Both the position numbers and the translations under genes were made by a program. Below, piece by piece: positions 27,351 through 34,886 of a stretch of DNA of 64,000 bases (positions are counted from its first letter, which is position 1; each line of letters opens with the position of its first letter). The notes beneath the pieces are model-generated. The model was not told where the DNA came from, did no database searches, and was given only the letters and a program-made list of their open reading frames with translations. The stretch comes from Clostridium sp. DSM 17811 (lineage in GTDB: Bacteria > Bacillota > Clostridia > Clostridiales > Clostridiaceae), in the NCBI RefSeq assembly GCF_018861905.1, contig NZ_JAHLDU010000009.1, positions 124,001-188,000 of the forward strand, in the 5' to 3' direction.

Positions 27351-28658
27351 TTGAAGGCATCAAATAATTTAAAAAGGGAAATCGGCTCGCTAGAAGCCAT
27401 TACCATAGTTATAGGCATGGTTATAGGTTCAGGTATTTTCTTTAAACCTTCAATCGTATTTAAAAATGCGGGTTCTCCACTTATAGGGATACTTGCTTGG
27501 GTAGCAGGAGGTATTATAACTATAGCGTCGGGCCTTACTATCGCTGAAATAGCAGCTGCTATTCCAAAAACCGGAGGTATCTTTATATATCTTAAAGAAC
27601 TTTACGGAGAGAAATGGGCATTCTTATTTGGTTGGGTGCAAACAGTTATTTACGTACCTGGCTCCATCGCAGCCCTCGCAATAGTTTTATCAACTCAAGC
27701 CACTAATTTTGTACCTATGAATGGCCTTCAGCAAAAACTATTTGCAATACTAATGCTTCTAATTATTACTACTGCAAATGTATTATCAACTAAACTTGCG
27801 AGCAAAATTCAGTTCATCGCAACTATTGCAAAACTTATTCCACTCATTATTATCATTGCTTTAGGAATTATAAAAGGAACAGCTCATAGTTTTTCCATGC
27901 CAGTAGGGACAACAGCCGCCGGTGCTGGATTTGGAGCTGCTGTGCTTGGAACACTTTGGGCATATGATGGATGGGTAAGTGTAAGTAATATGGCAGGGGA
28001 ACTTAAAAACCCTAAAAAAGATATACCAAAATCCATAATTATAGGATTAAGCATTACTCTAATAGTCTATGTTTTATTTAATTTAGCAATTATAAATGTA
28101 ATTCCTATAACCACTGTTATAAGTTCTAAGACAGTAGCATCAGATGTTGCATCCGTTTTACTTGGAAAATCTGGCTCATTATTTATTTCTGCCGGTATAT
28201 TAATATCAATCTTCGGAGCATTAAACGGTTATCTAATGACCGGCGTTAGAATCCCTTTTGCTATGGCAGAGAGTAAACTTTTACCTTGTAGTAACTTTTT
28301 AGGAAAGGTTAACAAAAAATATCAAACTCCATTAAATTCTTATATTTTTGTGGCTGCACTTGCTTGTCTTTATATATTTAGTGGTTCTTTTAATGCCTTA
28401 ACTGATCTTGTTGTTTTTGTTTTATGGATTTTCTTCACAATGGCAGTAGCAGGTATCTTCATATTAAGAACAAAACATAAAGATTTAGTGAGACCTTATA
28501 AAGTACCATTTTACCCAATAGTTCCATTAATCGGAATTATTGGAGGCCTATATATACTTATAAGTACTCTTTTAACCGATACTAGAAAAGCACTTATAGG
28601 AATTATTATCACTTTAATTGGATTGCCTGTATATTGGTATATTAAGAAACAAAAATAA
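27351..28658 (+). CDS. APC-superfamily amino-acid permease (LAT/SteT-like)
   Basis: A 435-residue permease with twelve predicted helices. The first helix has the APC unwound-helix motif GMVIGSGIFFKPS. AKTGG-like PKTGGIFIYLKELYGEKWAFL (~70-90) and WAYDGWVSVSNMAGELKNPKKDIPKS (~203-228) are hallmarks of the L-type amino-acid transporter/SteT group, usually exchangers of neutral amino acids. The start is a TTG at 27351, with AAGAAAGGA upstream. No T-box or other leader is seen in the 290 bp before it. It is monocistronic. The substrate is an inference from the family. Confidence 0.9.
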   Translation: MKASNNLKREIGSLEAITIVIGMVIGSGIFFKPSIVFKNAGSPLIGILAWVAGGIITIASGLTIAEIAAAIPKTGGIFIYLKELYGEKWAFLFGWVQTVIYVPGSIAALAIVLSTQATNFVPMNGLQQKLFAILMLLIITTANVLSTKLASKIQFIATIAKLIPLIIIIALGIIKGTAHSFSMPVGTTAAGAGFGAAVLGTLWAYDGWVSVSNMAGELKNPKKDIPKSIIIGLSITLIVYVLFNLAIINVIPITTVISSKTVASDVASVLLGKSGSLFISAGILISIFGALNGYLMTGVRIPFAMAESKLLPCSNFLGKVNKKYQTPLNSYIFVAALACLYIFSGSFNALTDLVVFVLWIFFTMAVAGIFILRTKHKDLVRPYKVPFYPIVPLIGIIGGLYILISTLLTDTRKALIGIIITLIGLPVYWYIKKQK

Positions 28659-28667
28659 AGTAAACGA

Positions 28668-28732
28668 GCATATGTTACTACAAATTCATCTCACTTGTTC
28701 AAATGTATTTTACGTAATATATGCTTTTTTTC
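28668..28732 (+). terminator. Long-loop terminator after the permease gene
   Basis: GCATATGTTAC (28668-28678) pairs with GTAATATATGC (28714-28724) with one G-T pair, followed by eight T. The loop is ~35 nt. Confidence 0.6.
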
Positions 28733-28733
28733 C

Positions 28734-29048
28734 TTATTTTGTAGGCTCAAAAGTAATTACTGTCTCTGCACTAAAATTAATATCACTCTGACGTATTGCA
28801 ATGATATGTTGATCAAAAGTACTCTGAGGTGATTCAGCACCAGCTATACGTATTATGGATTTATCTGGAATTATATTAAGCCAGCTACTGTTTGGAAATA
28901 TTCTCAGGGTACTCCATTCACTATTTAAATCTTTTTTGTCAAAATCATCAAAGAATTTATTATCCTTTATTTTAATAACTCCCTTTACTTTTAATATACA
29001 AGGATCTGGATTAAATCCCTCAAGAATTGGATTATGAATAGATTTCAT
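28734..29048 (-). pseudogene. GH43 glycosidase remnant with internal deletion
   Basis: About 104 residues. The first 20 (MKSIHNPILEGFNPDPCILK) are the N-terminus of a GH43 beta-xylosidase/arabinofuranosidase, including the catalytic-base aspartate of NPDP. The next residues jump to KFFDDFDKKDLNSEWSTLRI, the start of the C-terminal beta-sandwich of the same enzymes. The roughly 290-residue propeller between, with the other catalytic acids, is missing. The reading then ends at VITFEPTK, early in the beta-sandwich domain. So both an internal deletion and a 3' truncation are inferred. AAAGGGAC lies before the ATG at 29048. It cannot be an active enzyme; whether it is still translated is unknown. 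Confidence 0.75.
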
Positions 29049-29232
29049 AACTATTAGTCCCTTTATTAAATATTTTTTTCTTTCAAATTCTAAATTATTT
29101 ATAAGTATTATACCATTAGATACCATTTATTCCATCCTATAATTCGAATATAGTTTTAAATAGTTACTAAATAAATAACTCATTGTTTAAACGGTTCCTT
29201 TATTTTAAAAAAACCTAAAATAGTTATATAAT

Positions 29233-29268
29233 ATTCAATACATATATTATATAATATATGTATTGAAT
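29233..29268. promoter_or_regulatory. 36-bp perfect palindrome upstream of the first ArsR-type regulator
   Basis: ATTCAATACATATATTAT is followed immediately by its exact reverse complement. It ends 25 bp before the regulator's ATG and lies between it and the divergent GH43 remnant. Without a G/C-rich stem it is a poor terminator, so an autoregulatory operator is the better reading. Confidence 0.6.
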
Positions 29269-29292
29269 GAATTTATAAAGGAGACCTAAATA

Positions 29293-30228
29293 ATGATACA
29301 TATTAAAAACCTTGAAGATAGTTTGCCAATATTTAAAGCACTTAGTTCAGATGTAAGAATTCAGATTCTTAATCTTTTATCAGAATATAAGCAACTTAAC
29401 ATGAATGATATCGCAAAAAAATTAAAGCTTTCTAATGGAGCAATCACTATGCATATTAGAAAATTAGAAGAATGTGGAATCATTAAAATTAATATTTTAA
29501 CCGCTAAACATGGGATTCAAAAAATATGTTATTTACATGAAGATAAATTTATTATAGATATTGGTAAACAAGATATGGATAACTCATATGAATTAGAAAT
29601 TGGAATTGGACAATATTCTTTTTACGAAATACAACCAACTTGTGGAATAGCTACAAAAGATAAGTTGATTGGAGAAGTGGATAATCCAAGTTATTTTGCT
29701 GACCCTGATAGAATCAATGCTGATATTTTATGGTTTTCAAAAGGTGCAATAGAATATAGAATACCTAATTATCTAAAACCTTCACAAGTATTTTCGGAAA
29801 TTCAAATCTCTATGGAAATAAGTTCCGAAGCACCGGGCAATTGTAGTTTATGGCCTTCTGATATTTACTTTAGCCTAAATGATATTTACCTCGGCAGTTG
29901 GACAAGTCCTGGCGACTATGCTGATACAAAAGGAATTTTAACACCTAACTGGTGGTTCTCAAATTGGAATCAATATGGTTTATTAAAGTTATTGTCCATT
30001 AATAAATTTGGAACTTTTATTGATGGGCTTAAAATCTCAGATACCGATTTAAATGATATTAATTTAAATTACAAAAGCGATTTATCATTTAAATTATCTA
30101 TTCCAGAAGATGCTAAGCACAAGGGTGGTTTAACTTTATTTGGTAAGAACTTTGGCAATTATAATCAAGGAATAAATATAAGAGTCTTGTATGAACAAAA
30201 CCTAATAGATGAAACCCTAACAAAATAA
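29293..30228 (+). CDS. ArsR-type winged-helix regulator with a large unassigned C-terminal domain (paralogue 1)
   Basis: A 311-residue protein. Residues ~8-85 are an ArsR-like winged helix: PIFKALSSDVRIQILNLLSE, NMNDIAKKLKLSNGAITMHIRKLEE. No metal-binding cysteines are present. Residues ~95-300 form a beta-rich domain with PTCGIATKDKLIGE, DILWFSKGAIEYRIPNYL, ISMEISSEAPG, WPSDIYFSLND and WTSPGDYADTKG. This domain is not one I can name; strand-rich character and aromatic patches suggest a jelly-roll ligand-binding module, perhaps for arabino-oligosaccharides given the flanking GH43 remnant and abfA. A close paralogue follows 93 bp downstream. AAGGAGA precedes the ATG. Confidence 0.75.
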   Translation: MIHIKNLEDSLPIFKALSSDVRIQILNLLSEYKQLNMNDIAKKLKLSNGAITMHIRKLEECGIIKINILTAKHGIQKICYLHEDKFIIDIGKQDMDNSYELEIGIGQYSFYEIQPTCGIATKDKLIGEVDNPSYFADPDRINADILWFSKGAIEYRIPNYLKPSQVFSEIQISMEISSEAPGNCSLWPSDIYFSLNDIYLGSWTSPGDYADTKGILTPNWWFSNWNQYGLLKLLSINKFGTFIDGLKISDTDLNDINLNYKSDLSFKLSIPEDAKHKGGLTLFGKNFGNYNQGINIRVLYEQNLIDETLTK

Positions 30229-30271
30229 TCATAAAATGAATGTTTAAATATTTAATTACTTTACAATTCTA

Positions 30272-30297
30272 ATTAACAAGTTCATAATTATGTTAAT
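30272..30297. promoter_or_regulatory. Inverted repeat between the two ArsR-type paralogues
   Basis: ATTAACA-N12-TGTTAAT lies 25 bp before the start of the second regulator. It has no T-run after it, so it may be an operator for one of the two regulators. Confidence 0.4.
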
Positions 30298-30321
30298 CAT
30301 TAAATAGTGAAAGGAATAATT

Positions 30322-31224
30322 ATGAAAATAGATATAAACGAAAAATGGCTTCCTGTCTACGAAGCATTAGATAGTTCTGTACGAATTAAGATTATTAATC
30401 TTCTTTCCGAACTACCCTTAAATATAAAAGAAATTGCTAGTAAACTAGAACTTAGTAGTGCAATTATTACTATGCACATTAATAAATTAGAAAAAGCTGG
30501 AATCGTTAAAGGTGAACGTACCAAAAGTAAGGGTGGCGTCCAGAAAATATGCTCTTTAATTTTAGATGGTATAATAATAGATTTTCCGAGGAAAACCCAG
30601 GAACGAATAAACCATCATGAATATATCGTTCCGGTAGGTCAATATACTGATTTTGAGATCACACCAACATGTGGTCTTGCAACTACTGAAAAAATTATAG
30701 GTTATTTTGATGATACAAGATCTTTTTTAGATTCACAAAGAGTAGCTGCAAAGATTTTATGGTTTACTCAGGGTTTTGTTGAATATAAATTGCCTAATTA
30801 TCTCTTAACAACGCAAAATCCTAGTGAACTTGAAATATCTATGGAAATTGGCTCAGAAGCACCCGGTGCAAACAAAAATTGGCCATCTGATATCTCTTTT
30901 ATAATGAACGGAATTAAAATTGGAGAGTGGACTAGTCCTGGCGACTTCGCTGATGTAAAAGGAAAATATACTCCAAACTGGTGGATCAGTGATATAAATC
31001 AATACGGGATGCTAAAAATCATTAAAATAAATGAAAAAGGTTCTTTTATTGATGGAGAAAAAATTTCAGATGTTAAATTATCTGATATAAATATTAGGAG
31101 CAAACAATGGAAATTAAGATTAGAAGTGGCAGCAGATGCTAAGCATATAGGCGGTCTAACGGTTTTTGGAAGTGGTTTTGGAAACTACGATCAAGATTTA
31201 ATCTTTAGACTATATTATACATAA
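30322..31224 (+). CDS. ArsR-type winged-helix regulator with a large unassigned C-terminal domain (paralogue 2)
   Basis: A 300-residue paralogue of the preceding gene product, aligning along its whole length. The winged helix has LPVYEALDSSVRIKIINLLSE and ELSSAIITMHINKLEKAGIV. The C-terminal domain repeats PTCGLATTEKIIGY, DSQRVAAKILWFTQGFVEYKLPNYL, ISMEIGSEAPGA, WTSPGDFADVKGKYTPNWW and GSFIDGEKISD. Divergence is spread evenly, so the duplication looks old and both copies appear intact. Different ligands or operators are likely. The start is the ATG at 30322 behind GAAAGGA; a GTG at 30307 overlaps that site. Its terminator is shared with the convergent abfA operon. Confidence 0.75.
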   Translation: MKIDINEKWLPVYEALDSSVRIKIINLLSELPLNIKEIASKLELSSAIITMHINKLEKAGIVKGERTKSKGGVQKICSLILDGIIIDFPRKTQERINHHEYIVPVGQYTDFEITPTCGLATTEKIIGYFDDTRSFLDSQRVAAKILWFTQGFVEYKLPNYLLTTQNPSELEISMEIGSEAPGANKNWPSDISFIMNGIKIGEWTSPGDFADVKGKYTPNWWISDINQYGMLKIIKINEKGSFIDGEKISDVKLSDINIRSKQWKLRLEVAADAKHIGGLTVFGSGFGNYDQDLIFRLYYT

Positions 31225-31225
31225 T

Positions 31226-31260
31226 AAAATGGGAATGAAGTGAAACTTCATTCCCATTTT
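31226..31260. terminator. Bidirectional terminator overlapping the end of the zinc-ribbon gene
   Basis: AAAATGGGAATGAAGT pairs perfectly with ACTTCATTCCCATTTT around GAA. T-rich tails lie on both sides. The minus-strand zinc-ribbon gene's last codons (K-W-E-stop) are inside the stem. Confidence 0.88.
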
Positions 31261-31505
31261 GATTTTTGAGGATAAGGGCAACTAGATTCCATTAATTTCG
31301 CCTTTATTTGTACAATACAACCACACTGCAAGCAGGTTGTACCATATTCTAGATAATTGCAATTAAAGCAAATATGCAAACGTTTTTTATAAGTTTCCTG
31401 ATCAATAAGCTTAAATTGATTGCCACTTACAATTATATTTAACATATCATCAATATCATTTTCAGAAACCATCACACTCGCAGAGCAAGCCTTACATTTT
31501 ATCAT
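31248..31505 (-). CDS. Small double zinc-ribbon protein (DUF6171-like)
   Basis: An 85-residue protein with an N-terminal CKAC pair and a C-terminal cluster: ICFNCNYLEYGTTCLQCGCIV, then SSCPYPQKSKW. The spacing implies at least one structural zinc site. The end resembles what I recall of DUF6171, small proteins of unknown function in clostridia; this identification is tentative. It starts 4 bp after the abfA stop, so it is the second gene of that transcript. Its stop codon lies inside the terminator stem. No role in arabinose use is evident beyond the shared operon. Confidence 0.7.
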   Translation of the reverse strand: MIKCKACSASVMVSENDIDDMLNIIVSGNQFKLIDQETYKKRLHICFNCNYLEYGTTCLQCGCIVQIKAKLMESSCPYPQKSKWE

Positions 31506-31509
31506 CTTA

Positions 31510-33000
31510 TTACTCTACATTAAGTACAATAACTGACATTTTAGGCATAACTATTGAAAGTTTATTATTTTGAATTGTAACCGCTTTAAATTCTTTTGGA
31601 ACAACTTTATTTGGATCTGTAAAACTGTTGTATGCATTCATTTCATCAGATGCAAGTATGGTTCCCGATACTTTTGAGTAGACGGATCCTCTTAATTCAC
31701 TAGTCACTTCAATTTCATCATTAGGGCTTAAATTGCATAAAGATATATGAGTGATTCCCTTGTCGTCAATTGAAGCTGACACATTTAGCTCAGGCAAAGA
31801 TTTATTCCCATTAACATAATCTTCGCATTCAAATGATGTAGACAAAAGCTCAGCATCTTGATGTACCTTGTACATTTTAAATATATGGTATGTTGGTGTT
31901 AATACTATTTTATCTCCCTGCGTTAATATCATAGCTTGTAGAACATTTACCATTTGAGCAATATTTGCCATCTGCACTCTATCGCAATGGTTATTAAATA
32001 TATTAAGACCAACCCCTGCAACTAGTGCATCTCTTAAGGTGTTTTGTTGATAAAGGAAGCCAGGATTTGTACCAGGTTCAACATTAAACCAAGTTCCCCA
32101 TTCATCGACTATTAATCCTACACGCTTGTCTGGATCGTATTTATCCATAATAGTACTGTGTTTAATTATAAGTTCTTCCATATATAATATTTTTTCCATA
32201 GTTTTAAACCATAATGTCTCATCAAATACCGTTGCGAAACCTTTATCATCGAAACCAAAAGGCATTGTATAATAATGGAGACTTAATCCATCCATAAGAC
32301 TAGAAGATTCTCTCATCAATACCTCTGTCCAATTATAATCACTAGCATTGGGACCCCCAGCTATTTTAAAAAGCTTATTTCCCTGATAATTTCTTGCGTA
32401 GGTGGAATATCTTCTGTATAGATCTGAATAATGTTCTGGTCTCATATTTCCACCGCAGCCCCAATTTTCATTACCAACACCGAAGTATTTTAGTTTCCAA
32501 GGTTTTTCGTGTCCATTAGCCGCTCTAAGTTCTGCCATTGGTGACACACCATCAAATGTCATATATTCCACCCATTCACTCATTTCTTGAACAGTGCCAC
32601 TTCCAACATTTCCACAAACATAAGGCTCTGTTTCAAGTTGCTCACATAGCTCAAAAAATTCATGTGTTCCAAAATTGTTATTCTCAACTAGACCTCCCCA
32701 ATGAGTATTAATCATTTTAGGACGACTCTCAGGATTACCTATGCCATTCTTCCAGTGATACTCATCAGCAAAACATCCACCTGGCCATCTTAATACTGGA
32801 ATTTTAAGTTCTTTTAAAGCCTGGACTACATCATTACGAATCCCATTTGTATTTTGAATAGGCGAGTCTTTTCCAACCCAAAGGCCCTCATATATGCATC
32901 TGCCTAAGTGCTCGGAAAACTGACCATAAATGTTCTTGTTAATTTTACCCTTCTTAACATCAGCATTAATAATGATTTTAGCCTTTTTTAAATTAGCCAT
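31510..33000 (-). CDS. abfA: GH51 alpha-L-arabinofuranosidase, intracellular
   Basis: A 496-residue GH51 enzyme that releases L-arabinose from alpha-1,5/1,3/1,2-linked arabino-oligosaccharides. Conserved blocks are [20 protein letters not shown] (~24-43), [13 protein letters not shown] (71-83), the acid/base glutamate in GNENWG (E178) and the nucleophile in VDEWGTW (E300). No signal peptide is present, so it acts on imported oligomers. A C-terminal beta-sandwich follows the (beta/alpha)8 barrel. GGAGGG precedes the ATG. It is divergent from the CUT1 importer and shares a 456-bp control region with it. Confidence 0.96.
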   Translation of the reverse strand: MANLKKAKIIINADVKKGKINKNIYGQFSEHLGRCIYEGLWVGKDSPIQNTNGIRNDVVQALKELKIPVLRWPGGCFADEYHWKNGIGNPESRPKMINTHWGGLVENNNFGTHEFFELCEQLETEPYVCGNVGSGTVQEMSEWVEYMTFDGVSPMAELRAANGHEKPWKLKYFGVGNENWGCGGNMRPEHYSDLYRRYSTYARNYQGNKLFKIAGGPNASDYNWTEVLMRESSSLMDGLSLHYYTMPFGFDDKGFATVFDETLWFKTMEKILYMEELIIKHSTIMDKYDPDKRVGLIVDEWGTWFNVEPGTNPGFLYQQNTLRDALVAGVGLNIFNNHCDRVQMANIAQMVNVLQAMILTQGDKIVLTPTYHIFKMYKVHQDAELLSTSFECEDYVNGNKSLPELNVSASIDDKGITHISLCNLSPNDEIEVTSELRGSVYSKVSGTILASDEMNAYNSFTDPNKVVPKEFKAVTIQNNKLSIVMPKMSVIVLNVE

Positions 33001-33140
33001 TATTACACCCTCCTTCAGTAATTAATAATATGATTAATATATTAACATTAGTATTAATTGTATTATAAGTTTTTTTCTATAGAAGGTCAATAATAAAATA
33101 CATATAAGTAAAATTATATTTCTATGTACAAGTAATGAGG

Positions 33141-33232
33141 ATTGGTTTATAGAAACATGAAACAATTAACTAAAGTTAAAAAAATTATTGACTTTTAAAG
33201 TAAATAATACCATACTGTAGTTATAAACCAAT
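33141..33232 (+). promoter_or_regulatory. CUT1 importer promoter flanked by 11-bp inverted sites
   Basis: TTGACT (33188-33193), a 17-bp spacer and CATACT (33211-33216) form a plausible promoter for the importer operon. ATTGGTTTATA (33141-33151) and its exact reverse complement TATAAACCAAT (33222-33232) bracket it, 81 bp apart centre to centre. This suggests a regulator that loops DNA or binds twice. The rest of the 456-bp abfA-importer gap is AT-rich and must also hold the abfA promoter. Confidence 0.5.
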
Positions 33233-33244
33233 TAACACAAACAT

Positions 33245-33294
33245 AAAACTATTAATATATAATATTCTTGATTTTAAAATGTATTAATAGTTTT
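33245..33294 (+). promoter_or_regulatory. Leader hairpin upstream of the CUT1 importer
   Basis: AAAACTATTAAT and ATTAATAGTTTT form a perfect 12-bp stem around a 26-nt AT-rich loop, downstream of the predicted promoter. It could be a weak attenuator or an operator. Confidence 0.4.
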
Positions 33295-33304
33295 ACTCGC
33301 TTCG

Positions 33305-33318
33305 TGATAACGTTTCCT
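33305..33318 (+). promoter_or_regulatory. Candidate CcpA cre site, CUT1 importer leader
   Basis: TGATAACGTTTCCT matches the cre consensus TGWAARCGYTWNCA at 12 of 14 positions. It lies ~85 bp downstream of the predicted start point, a position where CcpA would act as a roadblock. Confidence 0.55.
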
Positions 33319-33422
33319 AATTACTTTTAATGAAATTGAAATGTTATGAAAATTTCTATTTCCATTACATTGCAATACAAAATTATTCTTTATTAAAGGA
33401 GGAAATAGAAGGATCAATTTAA

Positions 33423-33473
33423 ATGCTCTATTTAATACATTTAGGAGGGGGATTTTATGAAAAAAAGAATTAG
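33423..33473 (+). CDS. Possible 16-codon leader mini-ORF overlapping the importer start
   Basis: An ATG at 33423 opens MLYLIHLGGGFYEKKN and stops 17 bp inside the binding-protein gene in another frame. AAAGGAGG (33395-33402) and GAAGGA (33408-33413) lie upstream. Its codons read straight through the ribosome site of the importer gene, so translation could couple to or compete with it. It may also be a chance frame. Confidence 0.3.
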   Translation: MLYLIHLGGGFYEKKN

Positions 33474-34785
33474 TCTTATGCTTATTTCACTGATGACAGC
33501 TACAATGGTTTTAGGTGGTTGTGGTAGTAACTCTTCAACTGGTACAAATGGTCAAAGTACTAAATCCGGAAAAGTAACAAAATTAAATTTATGGACATTT
33601 ATTGGGTTACATTCTAATTTATACAATGATGCTGCTAAGAATTGGAATAAAGCCCATCCAGATCAACCTATTGAGTTAAAAGTAACTACTTACCCTTATA
33701 CCGATATGCATAACAAATTATTGGTCGCAGTTAAAACAGGAGTTGGAGCTCCAGATATTGCTGATATTGAGGTTGGTCAGTTTCCAAATTTTACAAAAGG
33801 AACCCCACAATTAGCAGATTTGAGTGATATTGTAGCCCCTGAGAAGGCTAATTTTATACAATCACGTTTAGATTTATATAGCAAGGACGGAAAAGTGTAC
33901 GGTTTACCTACACATGTAGGAACTACTGTTGCTTTCTACAATAAGGAGCTTTTTAAAAAAGCAGGTGTTGATTATACAAAAATCAAAACCTGGGATGACT
34001 ATATAGCCGCTGGTAAAATTGTAAAAACAAAAACAGGAAAATATATGGGATATCTTTCTCAGACTGCAAATTGGGAATTTAGCTTAATGGTAGGACAACA
34101 AGGTTCAGATATCTTTGATAAAACCGGGAATGTGACTTTAGATAATCCGGTAGCAGTAAAGTCACTACAACTACTTCATGATATGGTATTTACAGATAAA
34201 ATTGCTGCGATATCTCCTGGTGGACAACCTGATACAGAAGAAGGTTATGGAGCTTTTAACAAAGGTGGCGCTGCTTCAGTTATAATGCCATTCTGGTATA
34301 CAAGTAGATTACTTGCTAATATGCCTGATTTAAAAGGCAAAATAGCAATACAAGCACCCCCAGTATTTGCGACCGGAAATAAAAACCTATCTGTTGGATT
34401 AGGTGGAACAGGAACAGCAGTACCAATTCAAGGTAAAAATGTTGAACTTGCAAAGAAGTTTTTGTTCTTTGCAAAAGGAACTGAAAAAGCTAGTGAGAAC
34501 ATTTGGAATCTAGAAGGTTTTGACCCACCTAGATGGGATTCATGGAAGAAAATAAGTGCAAATATTGGTGACACCAAGTTTACACAGTATTTCTCAAATG
34601 GTAAAGATGCCTTTAATGTTCTTATACCATTAAAAGATTCAATAGCTACTCCAGTAAGTATTGAAAAAAGCCCCAATGCTGGAACCCTATTAGATACTCA
34701 AGTTTTATTTAAAGTATTAAAAGAAAATTCAGCTACGCCTCAGGCCGCTTTAAAAGCAGCAGCAGATGAGCTACGTAAAAAATAA
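33457..34785 (+). CDS. CUT1 sugar-binding lipoprotein, arabino-oligosaccharide importer (AraN-like)
   Basis: A 442-residue family-1 extracellular solute-binding protein. The lipoprotein signal ends at TMVLGGC (C22). The mature protein begins with a serine/threonine-rich linker and then the SBP fold, with KLNLWTFIGLHSNLYND, IKTWDDYIAAG and GVDYTKIK typical of CUT1 receptors. Neighbouring GH51, GH43 and GH127 genes point to arabino-oligosaccharides as cargo, as for Bacillus AraN. GGAGGGGG precedes the ATG. It is followed by two permease genes but no ATPase gene. A stem-loop after the stop may raise its level over the permeases. Confidence 0.88.
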   Translation: MKKRISLMLISLMTATMVLGGCGSNSSTGTNGQSTKSGKVTKLNLWTFIGLHSNLYNDAAKNWNKAHPDQPIELKVTTYPYTDMHNKLLVAVKTGVGAPDIADIEVGQFPNFTKGTPQLADLSDIVAPEKANFIQSRLDLYSKDGKVYGLPTHVGTTVAFYNKELFKKAGVDYTKIKTWDDYIAAGKIVKTKTGKYMGYLSQTANWEFSLMVGQQGSDIFDKTGNVTLDNPVAVKSLQLLHDMVFTDKIAAISPGGQPDTEEGYGAFNKGGAASVIMPFWYTSRLLANMPDLKGKIAIQAPPVFATGNKNLSVGLGGTGTAVPIQGKNVELAKKFLFFAKGTEKASENIWNLEGFDPPRWDSWKKISANIGDTKFTQYFSNGKDAFNVLIPLKDSIATPVSIEKSPNAGTLLDTQVLFKVLKENSATPQAALKAAADELRKK

Positions 34786-34821
34786 AAAAACAGCAGGCAA
34801 ATAAAATTAGTCACCTATAAA

Positions 34822-34865
34822 TTATTAGGGATGCAATTATTTATGTGATTTGCATCTCCTAATAT
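34822..34865 (+). promoter_or_regulatory. Intercistronic stem-loop between binding-protein and permease genes
   Basis: TATTAGGGATGCAA pairs with TTGCATCTCCTAATA, one bulge, without a T-run. Such hairpins protect upstream mRNA ends and give more binding protein than permease. Confidence 0.6.
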
Positions 34866-34886
34866 TTAAATTGGAGGGGAATCTTC

